Shown here: positions 7,897 to 16,218 of the stretch, piece after piece | Position numbering within the stretch: the first letter of the stretch is position 1 | Layout: each line of letters opens with the position of its first letter | Assembly (NCBI RefSeq): GCF_047553045.1 | Contig: NZ_CP180208.1 | Span: forward strand, 3,038,001-3,102,000 | DNA length: 64,000 nucleotides | Source of the DNA: Sphingomonas_L flavalba_A | GTDB taxonomy: Bacteria > Pseudomonadota > Alphaproteobacteria > Sphingomonadales > Sphingomonadaceae | Direction: 5' to 3' | The notes under the pieces: model-generated | Databases searched by the model: none | Seen by the model: only the letters and a program-made list of their open reading frames with translations | Told to the model about the DNA's origin: nothing | Translations under genes and position numbers: made by a program

Positions 7897-9894
7897 ATGT
7901 CCGAGATGATCACGATCAGCCTTCCCGATGGTTCCGTGCGCGAAATGGCGCGCGGCACTACGCCGGCGGAAGTGGCGGCGGCGATCGGGCCGGGGCTGGC
8001 CAAGGCGGCGCTGGCGGCCCGGGTTGACGGCGAACTGCGCGACATCGGCCGGCCGATCGAGCATGACGCGGCGTTGGCGCTGGTCACCATGCGCGACGAG
8101 GCGGATGCGCTGGAACTTGTGCGGCACGACTTTGCCCATGTGCTGGCGGAAGCGGTGCAGGCGCTGTTCCCCGGCACCCAGATCACCTTCGGCCCGGCGA
8201 CGGACGACGGCTTCTATTATGATTTCGCGCCGAAGGACCGCGCCTTTACGGAGGAGGACCTTCCGGCGATCGAGGAGGAAATGCGCCGGATCATCGCCGC
8301 CGACAAGCCGCTGGTCCGCGAGGTCTGGCCGCGTGAGACGCTGATCGCGCGCTGGCGCGAACAGGGTGAGACGTTCAAGGCCGAATGGGCCGCCGAACTG
8401 CCGGAGGGCGAGGAACTGACCGTCTACCGCTCCGGCGGTGACTGGTTCGACATGTGCCGCGGCCCGCATCTGGCCTCGACCGGCAAGCTCGACCCGGCGG
8501 CGTTTAGGCTGACCCGCGTGTCCGGCGCCTATTGGCGCGGCGACCAGAAGAACGCGATGCTGAGCCGCATCTACGGCACCGGCTGGCTGAACCGGAAGCA
8601 GCTCGACGCCCATCTGCTGCGGCTGGAGGAAGCGGCGAAGCGCGATCACCGCAAGATCGGCGCGGAAATGGACCTATTCCATTTGCAGCAGGAGGCGCAC
8701 GGCTCGGTCTTCTGGCACCCGAAGGGCTATATCGTCTGGCGCCAGCTGGAGGCGTATATGCGCCGCCGGCTCGATGCCGCCGGTTATGTCGAGGTCAAGA
8801 CTCCGCAGCTGATGGACGCGACCCAGTGGGAACGCTCCGGCCACTGGGGCAAATACCGCGAGAACATGTTCGTCGTCCCCGACGAGATTCCGTCGACCGA
8901 GGACGATACGCCGGTGCTGTCCGGCGCCGGCGATCTGATGGCGCTGAAGCCGATGAACTGCCCGGCGCATGTGCTGATCTTCAAGCAGGGGATCACCAGC
9001 TATCGCGAGCTGCCGATCCGCATGGCCGAATTCGGCTGCTGCCACCGCAACGAACCGCACGGCGCGCTGCACGGCATCATGCGGGTGCGACAGTTCACTC
9101 AGGACGACGCGCATATCTTCTGCCGGCACGACCAGCTGATCGACGAGATCGTCGCCTTCTGCGACCTGCTCGACAGCGTCTATCGCCACCTTGGCTTCGA
9201 ACGCTACGCGATCAAGCTGGCGCTGCGGCCGGAGCAGCGCTTCGGCTCCGACGCCGACTGGGACAAGGCGGAGGAGATCCTGCGCCAGGCGGTCGCCAAG
9301 GCCGGCCGCGCTACCGCCGATTATGGTTGGGAGGAACTGCCGGGCGAAGGCGCCTTCTACGCGCCAAAGCTCGAATTCCACCTGACCGACGCGATCGGCC
9401 GCACCTGGCAGGTCGGGACGATCCAGGCGGATACGGTGCTGCCCGAACGACTCGACGCCTCCTATGTCGGCGAGGACGGCGCGCGGCACCGGCCGGTGAT
9501 GCTCCACCGCGCCATCCTCGGCACGTTCGAACGGTTTATTGGCATCCTGATCGAACATCATGCCGGGCGCTTCCCGCTCTGGCTGGCGCCGGTGCAGGCG
9601 GTGGTCGCGACGATCGTGTCCGACGCGGACGGCTATGCGGAGGATGTGGTCGCGCAACTGACCGCCGCCGGGCTGCGCGCCGAAACCGACACCCGTAATG
9701 AGAAGATCAACTACAAGGTGCGCGAACATTCGCTGGCAAAGGTTCCGCACCTGCTGGTCGTCGGCAAGCGCGAGGCGGAGGAAGGCACCGTCGCCATCCG
9801 CACCCTCGGCCGCGAAGGGCAACGGGTGATGTCGGTCGCCGAAGCGATCGCCCTGCTCAACGCGGAGGCGACGCCGCCGGACCTGGCGCGCTAA
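7897..9894 (+). CDS. thrS: Threonyl-tRNA synthetase
   Basis: Charges tRNA-Thr in the cytoplasm; 665 residues is the normal bacterial length. The order is a TGS domain (about 1-64), an N2 editing domain with HDFAHVLAEA (near 85-95) and CRGPH (near 187), a class II catalytic core with MNCPAH (zinc cysteine), motif 2 around FGCCHRNEPHG and motif 3 in HRAILGTFERF, and a C-terminal anticodon-binding domain ending around 645. All key residues are present. It is monocistronic: the next gene converges on it. No T-box or attenuator hairpin is seen in the 172-base leader. Confidence 0.98.
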   Translation: MSEMITISLPDGSVREMARGTTPAEVAAAIGPGLAKAALAARVDGELRDIGRPIEHDAALALVTMRDEADALELVRHDFAHVLAEAVQALFPGTQITFGPATDDGFYYDFAPKDRAFTEEDLPAIEEEMRRIIAADKPLVREVWPRETLIARWREQGETFKAEWAAELPEGEELTVYRSGGDWFDMCRGPHLASTGKLDPAAFRLTRVSGAYWRGDQKNAMLSRIYGTGWLNRKQLDAHLLRLEEAAKRDHRKIGAEMDLFHLQQEAHGSVFWHPKGYIVWRQLEAYMRRRLDAAGYVEVKTPQLMDATQWERSGHWGKYRENMFVVPDEIPSTEDDTPVLSGAGDLMALKPMNCPAHVLIFKQGITSYRELPIRMAEFGCCHRNEPHGALHGIMRVRQFTQDDAHIFCRHDQLIDEIVAFCDLLDSVYRHLGFERYAIKLALRPEQRFGSDADWDKAEEILRQAVAKAGRATADYGWEELPGEGAFYAPKLEFHLTDAIGRTWQVGTIQADTVLPERLDASYVGEDGARHRPVMLHRAILGTFERFIGILIEHHAGRFPLWLAPVQAVVATIVSDADGYAEDVVAQLTAAGLRAETDTRNEKINYKVREHSLAKVPHLLVVGKREAEEGTVAIRTLGREGQRVMSVAEAIALLNAEATPPDLAR

Positions 9895-9935
9895 GGTCTA
9901 ATCCGCTCGCCGGATCGGCGCCGGCCCACGCCCGC

Positions 9936-10448
9936 CTATTTCCGCGTCGGCGGGGGCGGGGCCGGCGGGGCTGCCGGGACGCCGCGCTTCGGCAGGCCCG
10001 CTTCCTGGCCCAGTGCGTCCAGCTTGGCCTTGTCCATATAGGAATCGAGCTTGCTCAGCTCGGCGATGACGGCCGGGTCGGCCATCAGCCCGCGCGCCGC
10101 GACCTGGCCAAGGGTATTGAATGCCGCCTCGAACGCCAGCGGCCCTTCATATTTCAGCGCGTTGACCGACTGGCTGCGGCAGGTGTCGGTAATCAGCCGG
10201 ACGAACAGCGTGGCACCGCTGCGGTTGACATCCTCGCGGCGGGCGTCGCTGATTGCCGCCATGTCCCGGGTCACCGGGCTGGCGGAAAGCGCGACGAACA
10301 TCCACTGCATCATCTGCGCGCGGTCGTCCGTCGTCGACTTGTCGACCAGACAGCGGGTCAGGTCGTCCGAATAGACTCCGGCCGTTGCCGCCGTGCCGCC
10401 GGCCAGCAGCGCCAGCCCGGCCGCGCATCGCCCCATCCATCCCTTCAT
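9936..10448 (-). CDS. Exported hypothetical protein
   Basis: A 170-residue protein with a clear signal peptide (MKGWMGRC then a hydrophobic stretch to ATAG at about residue 24). The mature region begins VYSDDLTRCLV and carries two cysteines (TRCLV and TDTCRS) likely to form a disulfide. The fold appears all-helical and the C-terminus is a proline-rich tail (PPAPPPPTRK). I do not recognise a named domain. It lies 16 bases after the DUF815 ATPase gene on the same strand and may be co-transcribed. Confidence 0.7.
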   Translation of the reverse strand: MKGWMGRCAAGLALLAGGTAATAGVYSDDLTRCLVDKSTTDDRAQMMQWMFVALSASPVTRDMAAISDARREDVNRSGATLFVRLITDTCRSQSVNALKYEGPLAFEAAFNTLGQVAARGLMADPAVIAELSKLDSYMDKAKLDALGQEAGLPKRGVPAAPPAPPPPTRK

Positions 10449-10464
10449 CCCGCAATCCCCCGTT

Positions 10465-11280
10465 TCAAATCGCCTTGCCCGCCCGTCCGGCCAGTTCGGT
10501 CACATATTGCCAGGCGACGCGGCCGGAACGGCTGCCGCGCTGGGTTGCCCAGCGGACGGCGTCGGCCGCGTCGAACGGCAGGCCGTTGGCGGCGCAATAG
10601 CCTTCGATCATCGCCAGATAGCCGGCCTGGTCGACATTGTGGAACCCAAGGCTGAGGCCAAAGCGGTCGGCCAGCGCCAGCCGGTCGTCGGCAACGTCGC
10701 GCGGATTGATCGCGCTGTCCTGCTCCGCCATGTCGCGGGCGACGATGTGGCGGCGGTTGGAGGTGACGTGCAGCCGGGCGTTGGCCGGCCGCGCTTCCGT
10801 CCCGCCTTCCAGCAGCGAGCGCAGCGCGCGGGCGCCGTCGGCCCCGCCCTCGAATGCGATATCGTCGACGAACAGGATGAAGGCGCGCGCCACCCCGGCC
10901 ACCGCGTCGAACAGCGCCGGCAGTGTGTCGAGCCGGTCGCCGGGTACCTCGACCAGCGCGATCGCCCGGCCTTCCGCCTGCAGATCGCCGACCACGCTCT
11001 TGACCAGCGCCGACTTGCCGGTGCCGCGCGCGCCCCACAGCAGCACGTCGTGCGCGGCATGGCCGGCGGCCAGCCGGGCGGCGTTGTCGCGCAACGCCTG
11101 CTTCTGCGCGTCGATTCCGGTCAGCAGCGCCAGCGGCAGCGGTGCGAATTGCCGCGCGGCGACCAGTGCGCCGTCGCGCCAGCCATAGGCGGGGTGGGCA
11201 ATCGGATCGGCCGGGGCGGCTGGCGGCGGCGCGAGCCGCTCAAGCGCGGCGGCGATGCGGGCAAGGCTGTCGTCGGTCAT
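10465..11280 (-). CDS. DUF815 family AAA ATPase
   Basis: A 271-residue P-loop ATPase of the DUF815 type. The Walker A is WGARGTGKSALVK (near residue 85), Walker B is ILFVDDI (near 135), and a sensor-like TSNRRHIVARD follows near 173. The C-terminal RSGRVAWQYV is a family signature. The family has no established biochemical role; it is widespread in proteobacteria. The start at 11280 is preferred over the in-frame ATG at 11292 because GGGGGA precedes it at proper spacing. Confidence 0.85.
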   Translation of the reverse strand: MTDDSLARIAAALERLAPPPAAPADPIAHPAYGWRDGALVAARQFAPLPLALLTGIDAQKQALRDNAARLAAGHAAHDVLLWGARGTGKSALVKSVVGDLQAEGRAIALVEVPGDRLDTLPALFDAVAGVARAFILFVDDIAFEGGADGARALRSLLEGGTEARPANARLHVTSNRRHIVARDMAEQDSAINPRDVADDRLALADRFGLSLGFHNVDQAGYLAMIEGYCAANGLPFDAADAVRWATQRGSRSGRVAWQYVTELAGRAGKAI

Positions 11281-11334
11281 GCATTCCCCCATAACCCGGT
11301 GCGCCGCCGGGTCCAGTGCCCGCTTGCGGCGTGT

Positions 11335-11433
11335 TTACGGGGCGCTGGCCAGCGCCATCCCCGCGGCCCCGGCCAGCACCGCGAGCAGCGGCACCGCCAG
11401 CAGCCGTCGGCGACTAGGTTGTCGAGATGTCAT
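11335..11433 (-). CDS. Candidate 32-residue single-pass membrane peptide after prsR
   Basis: This short frame starts at an ATG inside the last codons of prsR, overlaps its end by 20 bases and stops at TAA (11335-11337). The peptide begins MTSRQPSRRR, a basic cytoplasmic-type end, and continues with about 20 hydrophobic residues (LLAVPLLAVLAGAAGMALAS), the layout of a small membrane protein or a bare signal anchor. No strong Shine-Dalgarno is visible, so translation would depend on coupling to prsR. It is too short to recognise by family. It may be a chance frame. Confidence 0.35.
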   Translation of the reverse strand: MTSRQPSRRRLLAVPLLAVLAGAAGMALASAP

Positions 11434-12775
11434 ACTGCTTCAGCAGATCGTACAGTGTCGGCCGGCTGATCCCGAGCAGCTTGGCGGCAGCGGAAATATT
11501 GTTTTCGGTGCGGGCAAGCGCGTGGCGAATCGCCTTGCGGTCGGCCCGTTCGCGCGCCGCCTTCAGGTTGATCAGCGCCTCGTCGCCGTCCTGCGCCTCC
11601 AGGTCGAGGTCGGCGGCGGTGAGCAGCCGGGCGTCGGCCATGATCACCGCCCGCTTCAGCCGGTTCTCCAGCTCGCGGACGTTGCCCGGCCACGACCAGG
11701 CGTCGATCGCGGTCAGCGCGTCGGGGGCGAAGCCCTTGACCGCCGGGTTCATTTCCTTGGCGAAGCGGCCAAGGAAATGCCGGGCGAGCAGCCCGGCGTC
11801 ACCCGGCCGCTCGGCCAGCGTCGGAATCTTCACGACGATTTCGGCGAGGCGGTAATACAGGTCCTCGCGAAACCGGCCGTCGCCGATCATCTCATCCAGA
11901 TTCTGGTGGGTGGCGCAGACGATGCGGGTGTCGACCGGGATCGCCTTGCGCCCGCCGATCCGCTCGATCACCCGCTCCTGCAGGAAACGCAGCAGCTTGA
12001 CCTGAAGGGCAAGCGGAATGTCGCCGACCTCGTCCAGGAACAGCGTGCCGCCCTGCGCCTGCTCGATTTTGCCCTCGGTCGTCTTGATCGCCCCGGTGAA
12101 CGCGCCCTTCTCATGGCCGAACAGCTCGGCTTCCAGCAGGTTTTCCGGGATCGCGGCGCAGTTGATCGCAACGAAGGCGCCGGAGCGGCGGCTGGTATCG
12201 TGCAGCCCGCGCGCCAGCAGTTCCTTGCCGGTGCCGCTGGCGCCGAGCAGCATCACCGACACGTTGGTGCCGGCGACCCGGTCGATCGTCCGCGCCACCT
12301 TCAGCATCTCCGGCGCGGCGGTGATCATCCCGCCGAGCAGGCTGTGGCGGCCGTCCATGCTCTCGGCCAGCCGCCGGTTCTCCGCCTCGATCGCGTGCAG
12401 GTGGAAGGCGCGGCGGACGATCAGGCCCAGCTCGTCGATGTCGACCGGCTTCTGGTAGAAATCATAGGCGCCGCCGGAAATTGCTCGCAGCGCGCTTTCG
12501 CGCGCGTCATGGCCGGATGCGACGATCACCTTGGTGTCGGGCGCCAGCGCCAGTATCTCGGCAAGGGTGGCGAAACCCTCGCTGGTCCCGTCCGGGTCCG
12601 GTGGCAGGCCGAGGTCCAGGGTGACCACCTTCGGCTCGCCCAGCCGCAGCGCGTCGATCGCCGCCTGCCGGTCACCGGCGACGAGCACCTCGTAATCCTC
12701 ATAGGCCCAGCGCAGTTGCCGTTGCAGGCCCTGGTCGTCCTCGACGATCAGCAGGCGGGGTTTGTCGCTCATCAC
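11414..12775 (-). CDS. prsR: PEP-CTERM system response regulator, sigma-54 activator PrsR
   Basis: A 453-residue NtrC-type activator. The receiver domain spans 1-125 with phospho-acceptor Asp54 (VTLDLGLPP); the AAA+ domain has Walker A GASGTGKE (178-185), the sigma-54 contact loop GAFTGA (224-229) and Walker B GGTLFLDEVGD (242-252); the C-terminal Fis-type helix-turn-helix is NISAAAKLLGISRPTLYDLL. The receiver's acidic VEDDQG and GASGTGKELLAR match the PrsR subfamily, which pairs with PrsK and drives exosortase/PEP-CTERM genes with RpoN. Its start overlaps the end of prsK by four bases. Confidence 0.9.
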   Translation of the reverse strand: MMSDKPRLLIVEDDQGLQRQLRWAYEDYEVLVAGDRQAAIDALRLGEPKVVTLDLGLPPDPDGTSEGFATLAEILALAPDTKVIVASGHDARESALRAISGGAYDFYQKPVDIDELGLIVRRAFHLHAIEAENRRLAESMDGRHSLLGGMITAAPEMLKVARTIDRVAGTNVSVMLLGASGTGKELLARGLHDTSRRSGAFVAINCAAIPENLLEAELFGHEKGAFTGAIKTTEGKIEQAQGGTLFLDEVGDIPLALQVKLLRFLQERVIERIGGRKAIPVDTRIVCATHQNLDEMIGDGRFREDLYYRLAEIVVKIPTLAERPGDAGLLARHFLGRFAKEMNPAVKGFAPDALTAIDAWSWPGNVRELENRLKRAVIMADARLLTAADLDLEAQDGDEALINLKAARERADRKAIRHALARTENNISAAAKLLGISRPTLYDLLKQYDISTT

Positions 12776-14829
12776 GCTACCTTCTGGACTGGGGTGCCGG
12801 CGGGCTGCGGCAGGATCAGGGTGAACCGGCTGCCTTCGCCCTCGCGGCTTTCAACTTCGATCCGGCCGCCCATCATCGCGGCCAGCGTCCGCGCCTCATA
12901 GGCGCCGATGCCAAACCCGCCTTCCTTGGTCGACGCGAACGGCTTGAACAACTGGGTGCGGATGAAATCGCCGCTCATCCCCGCGCCGCGATCGACGATC
13001 TCGACTGCGGCGTCGACACCGTGGCGGCGGACGGTGACGTGCACCGGCTCGCCGGGCGGGCTGGCGTCGATCGCGTTCTGGACAAGGTGGCCAAGCACCT
13101 GCTCCAGCCGCAGCGGGTCGGCGAAGACGAACAGCTCCGCCGGCCCGTCGAGAGTGACCGGGTGCGACGCCCGCTTGCGGCTGGCAACCGCATCGGCGGC
13201 GGATAGCAGGGGCACCGGGCGCGGTTCCGCCGTCCGCCCCTTGTTGTGCTGCGACAGGCGGGCAAGCAGGTCGTTCATCCGCGTCGCCGATTCCTTCAGC
13301 GTCGCGATCATGTCGGCGCGGAAATCCGGGTTGTCGGCATGGCGCTCGGCGTTGCGGGCGAGCAGGGTCAACTGGCTGACCAGATTCTTGATGTCGTGCA
13401 TGATGAAGGCGAAGCGACGGTTGAACTCGTCGAATCGCCGGGCTTCGGACAGCGCTTCGGCCGCGCGCGCTTCGGCCAGATAACTGGCCGCCTGCCGGCC
13501 GACGACGCGTAGCAGGTCGAAATCCTCCCAGTCGAGCGTGCGGCCGATCGCCGGGCGGGCGAGCAACACCACCCCGGCCAGCCGGTCGTAATGGACAAGC
13601 GGCACCGCCGCCCAGGCCGACGGGCAGGCGGTCATCCACTCCGGCATCGCGTCGGCGTCGGCGCCGGCGCCACGGCGCACCGCATCCAGCTCGACGATCC
13701 GGCCGGTCCGCTCGAAATGGGTGACCAGCGCCGCGTCGCCGCCGATCGCCGGCGCATCGAGCGTCGGCCAGTTCCACCGGTCCTGGCTGGCCAGACCGCC
13801 GCTGTCGTCGGGCAGCAGCAGCAGGCCGCCCGGCGATTCGGTGATGTCGGCAATCGCCTGGACGACGCGCTGGTCCAGCGATCCGCCATCGGCGCCGGGG
13901 CGGCCGAGCGTTTCGGTGAAGCGCAGCCATTCGGTGCGGTAATCATAGCGGTGCTGGAAAAAATGCTTGGCCAGTTTGACCTTGAACCAGGCGCGGAACG
14001 GCGCCGCCGGCAGCAGCAGCAGCGCCGCCATCGTCGACCCGAAGACGAAGGCGACCTGCGCGCCGCGCGCCTGCTCGCCACCGAAACGGGCGAGCGCGGT
14101 CGTCACCACCACCATCACGATCAGATAGGCGCCGATTGCGGCCAGCGAGAGCGACTGGAAGGCGACGGTGCGCGACAGGCGGATTTTCCACGCATCCCGC
14201 CGCCGCGCGGCCAGCGCGAACAGCGGCGCCAGCCCCAGCATCACGACACCGCGCAGCGCCGCGATCTCGCCGGCCCAGGCCGGGGCGAGGTAGGCGACGG
14301 TGTAAAGCTGCAGGTCGTAAGCCCACATCACCGCGACGCCGATGATCGCCAGCCGGATGCCGGCGCGGGCGGCCGGCGCGGCGGCGGTATAGAGGTTGTG
14401 GACCAGCACCAGCGCGCCGATCGTCGCCATCAGCCGCAGGACCAGCGCGACGAACAGCACAACGCCGTCGACATCGCCGGTCATGCCGCGCAGCGCCAGG
14501 TCGATGACGATCTCGGCGCCGATCACCAGCGCGACGACGCCGTACAGGCCTGACACCGCCGCCTTGCGCTGGTCGCCCTCGCCCAGCCGCAGCAGCAGGA
14601 ACATGAACCCCAGCCAGCCCAGATTGCGGGCACTTTCCGCCACCCGCGCGACGACCGATGCCGGGCCGAGCGCGGCGGTCGCCAGCGCCCAGGCCGCGGT
14701 CAGCGCCAGCGCCCCGGCCAGCATGCTGCGCTGGTAGGATGCGCCGCCACGGCGCGCCTGCCACACCGCAAGCGCCGCGAACAATGTCGCGGCGATCGCA
14801 TGGCCCCAGATTGCGGCTGCCTCGATCAT
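12772..14829 (-). CDS. prsK: PEP-CTERM system sensor histidine kinase PrsK
   Basis: A 685-residue membrane histidine kinase. About eight hydrophobic helices fill residues 5-280, followed by a GAF-like domain (about 310-455), the phospho-acceptor His478 in FAFIMHDIKNLVSQ, an N box near QNAIDAS (about 588), G1 in DRGAGMSG and G2 in GGFGIGAYEAR. The HDIKN H-box and polytopic N-terminus are those of PrsK. The signal is unknown. It is translated with prsR (ATGA overlap). No exosortase (XrtA/EpsH) or PEP-CTERM biosynthesis genes adjoin, unlike the usual cluster. Confidence 0.9.
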   Translation of the reverse strand: MIEAAAIWGHAIAATLFAALAVWQARRGGASYQRSMLAGALALTAAWALATAALGPASVVARVAESARNLGWLGFMFLLLRLGEGDQRKAAVSGLYGVVALVIGAEIVIDLALRGMTGDVDGVVLFVALVLRLMATIGALVLVHNLYTAAAPAARAGIRLAIIGVAVMWAYDLQLYTVAYLAPAWAGEIAALRGVVMLGLAPLFALAARRRDAWKIRLSRTVAFQSLSLAAIGAYLIVMVVVTTALARFGGEQARGAQVAFVFGSTMAALLLLPAAPFRAWFKVKLAKHFFQHRYDYRTEWLRFTETLGRPGADGGSLDQRVVQAIADITESPGGLLLLPDDSGGLASQDRWNWPTLDAPAIGGDAALVTHFERTGRIVELDAVRRGAGADADAMPEWMTACPSAWAAVPLVHYDRLAGVVLLARPAIGRTLDWEDFDLLRVVGRQAASYLAEARAAEALSEARRFDEFNRRFAFIMHDIKNLVSQLTLLARNAERHADNPDFRADMIATLKESATRMNDLLARLSQHNKGRTAEPRPVPLLSAADAVASRKRASHPVTLDGPAELFVFADPLRLEQVLGHLVQNAIDASPPGEPVHVTVRRHGVDAAVEIVDRGAGMSGDFIRTQLFKPFASTKEGGFGIGAYEARTLAAMMGGRIEVESREGEGSRFTLILPQPAGTPVQKVA

Positions 14830-14830
14830 C

Positions 14831-15010
14831 TCAGCGCGCGCCTTCCGGGCACAGGCTCAGACGGACAGCATCCGACTGGCGCACGGAGGCGAACGGACCC
14901 CGCGCCAGTTTCGCACACTGGACATAATGCCTGAACAGTTTGACCATGCCGATCGCGTTGTCCGTTCCCGTCGGGTCCGTCCCGCGCCGTGGCGTAAGAC
15001 ATTCCGACAC
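14831..15010 (-). CDS. Doubtful 59-codon frame ahead of prsK
   Basis: A GTG-started frame with AGGGGG upstream runs to a TGA one base before the prsK ATG, a spacing that would allow coupling. However its third-position G/C (roughly three quarters in the part counted by eye) is lower than in neighbouring genes, and no signal peptide, domain or membrane segment is visible. The 308-base spacer it lies in must also carry the promoters of prsK and manC. I list it as a possibility only. Confidence 0.15.
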   Translation of the reverse strand: MSECLTPRRGTDPTGTDNAIGMVKLFRHYVQCAKLARGPFASVRQSDAVRLSLCPEGAR

Positions 15011-15030
15011 CCACCCCCCTGTCGCTCAAA

Positions 15031-15059
15031 TTGACAAATTTTTCCTGAAGGCGCCGGAT
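15031..15059 (+). promoter_or_regulatory. Candidate sigma-70 promoter of manC
   Basis: TTGACA (15031-15036) is a perfect -35 hexamer; 17 bases later CCGGAT (15054-15059) is a poor -10. The surrounding AAATTGACAAATTTTT is strikingly AT-rich for this genome. Transcription would begin near 15066, leaving a leader of about 70 bases before manC. It sits in the 308-base prsK/manC spacer, which otherwise shows nothing I can name. Confidence 0.35.
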
Positions 15060-15137
15060 AGGGGGGAGCTTTTGCCCCGGATTCGGGGTTGTCCTCTCGC
15101 CACCGCATTCCGGTTTCAGCATGGAACACGCCGCGAC

Positions 15138-16196
15138 ATGACCCTGCCCATCACCCCGGTCATCCTCTCCGGCGGCGCCGGCACCCGGCTCTGGCCGATG
15201 TCGCGCGCGGAGCGGCCGAAACAGCTGATGGCGCTGACCGCGGCGCAGACGATGCTGCAACTGACCGCGTTGCGGACCGGCGACGCGGCGCGCTTCGCCC
15301 GGCCGGTCGTCGTCGCCAGCCGCGCCCATGCCGACATGGTCGAACAGCAACTGGAACAGGTCGGCATCCGCCCGGCGCTGTTGATCCTCGAACCGGCCGG
15401 GCGTGACACCGCGCCGGCGATCGCGCTTGCCGCCCTGGCCGCCGCCGATCCGGAAACCCCGCTGCTGGTCATGCCGAGCGATCATGTCATCGACGATCTG
15501 CCCGCCTTCCACGCTGCCATCGCCCGCGCGCTGCCCTATGTCGCCGATCGCTGGCTGGTGACCTTCGGCATCGCTGCAGACGCGCCGGAAACCGGCTATG
15601 GCTACATTGCGGTCGGCGATGCGCTGGGCGACGGCGTCCACCGCGTTGCCCGCTTCGTCGAAAAGCCGGACCGCGCCGGGGCGGAAGCGATGCTCGCCGC
15701 TGGCGGCCATGCGTGGAACGGCGGCATCTTCCTGCTGCGCGCCGACGCCTATCTCGACGCGCTCGCCGCTCATGCGCCGGACATACTGGCCGCCGCCCGC
15801 ACCGCCATGGCGCGGGGCGAGCGGGCCGGCGACCGCATCTACCCGAACGGCGAAGCCTTCATGGCGTCACCCGCGCGCTCGATCGACTATGCGGTGATGG
15901 AACAGGCGGACCGGATCGCCGTGGTCCCGGTGGCGATGGGCTGGTCGGATGTCGGCTGCTGGGACGCGCTGCACGCGATGACGCCGCATGACGGTGACGG
16001 CAACGCCGTCGGCGGCGACGTGCTGGCGATCGACACCCGCAACTGCCTGCTGCGCAGCGACGGGCCGACGATCGCCGCGATCGGGGTCAGCGACCTGATC
16101 GTCGTCGCCAGCGGCAACCATGTCCTCGTCCTGCCGCGCGGCCGCTCGCAGGATGTGAAACGGATTGTCGCCGCGCTGAACGCCACCCGGTCCTGA
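15138..16196 (+). CDS. manC: Mannose-1-phosphate guanylyltransferase
   Basis: Makes GDP-mannose from mannose-1-phosphate and GTP, the donor for exopolysaccharide and glycan assembly. The 352-residue protein has the nucleotidyltransferase signature ILSGGAGTRLWPMSR at about 9-23 followed by PKQL, LVMPSDHVI near 112, GYGYI near 155, FVEKPDR near 172 and WNGGIFL near 195. The C-terminal phosphomannose isomerase cupin found in bifunctional AlgA/ManC is missing, so this is the short monofunctional form. The start at 15138 follows the conserved MTLPITPVI opening. It diverges from prsK, and both concern envelope polymers. Confidence 0.92.
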   Translation: MTLPITPVILSGGAGTRLWPMSRAERPKQLMALTAAQTMLQLTALRTGDAARFARPVVVASRAHADMVEQQLEQVGIRPALLILEPAGRDTAPAIALAALAAADPETPLLVMPSDHVIDDLPAFHAAIARALPYVADRWLVTFGIAADAPETGYGYIAVGDALGDGVHRVARFVEKPDRAGAEAMLAAGGHAWNGGIFLLRADAYLDALAAHAPDILAAARTAMARGERAGDRIYPNGEAFMASPARSIDYAVMEQADRIAVVPVAMGWSDVGCWDALHAMTPHDGDGNAVGGDVLAIDTRNCLLRSDGPTIAAIGVSDLIVVASGNHVLVLPRGRSQDVKRIVAALNATRS

Positions 16197-16218
16197 TTCG
16201 GCCGGGCCGGCCCGCAAT

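Noticed and set aside
14826..15773. A 315-codon minus-strand frame over manC
   Set aside because: Antisense to the nucleotidyltransferase signature of manC. The CPVC and CC cysteines near its end do not form a recognisable motif.
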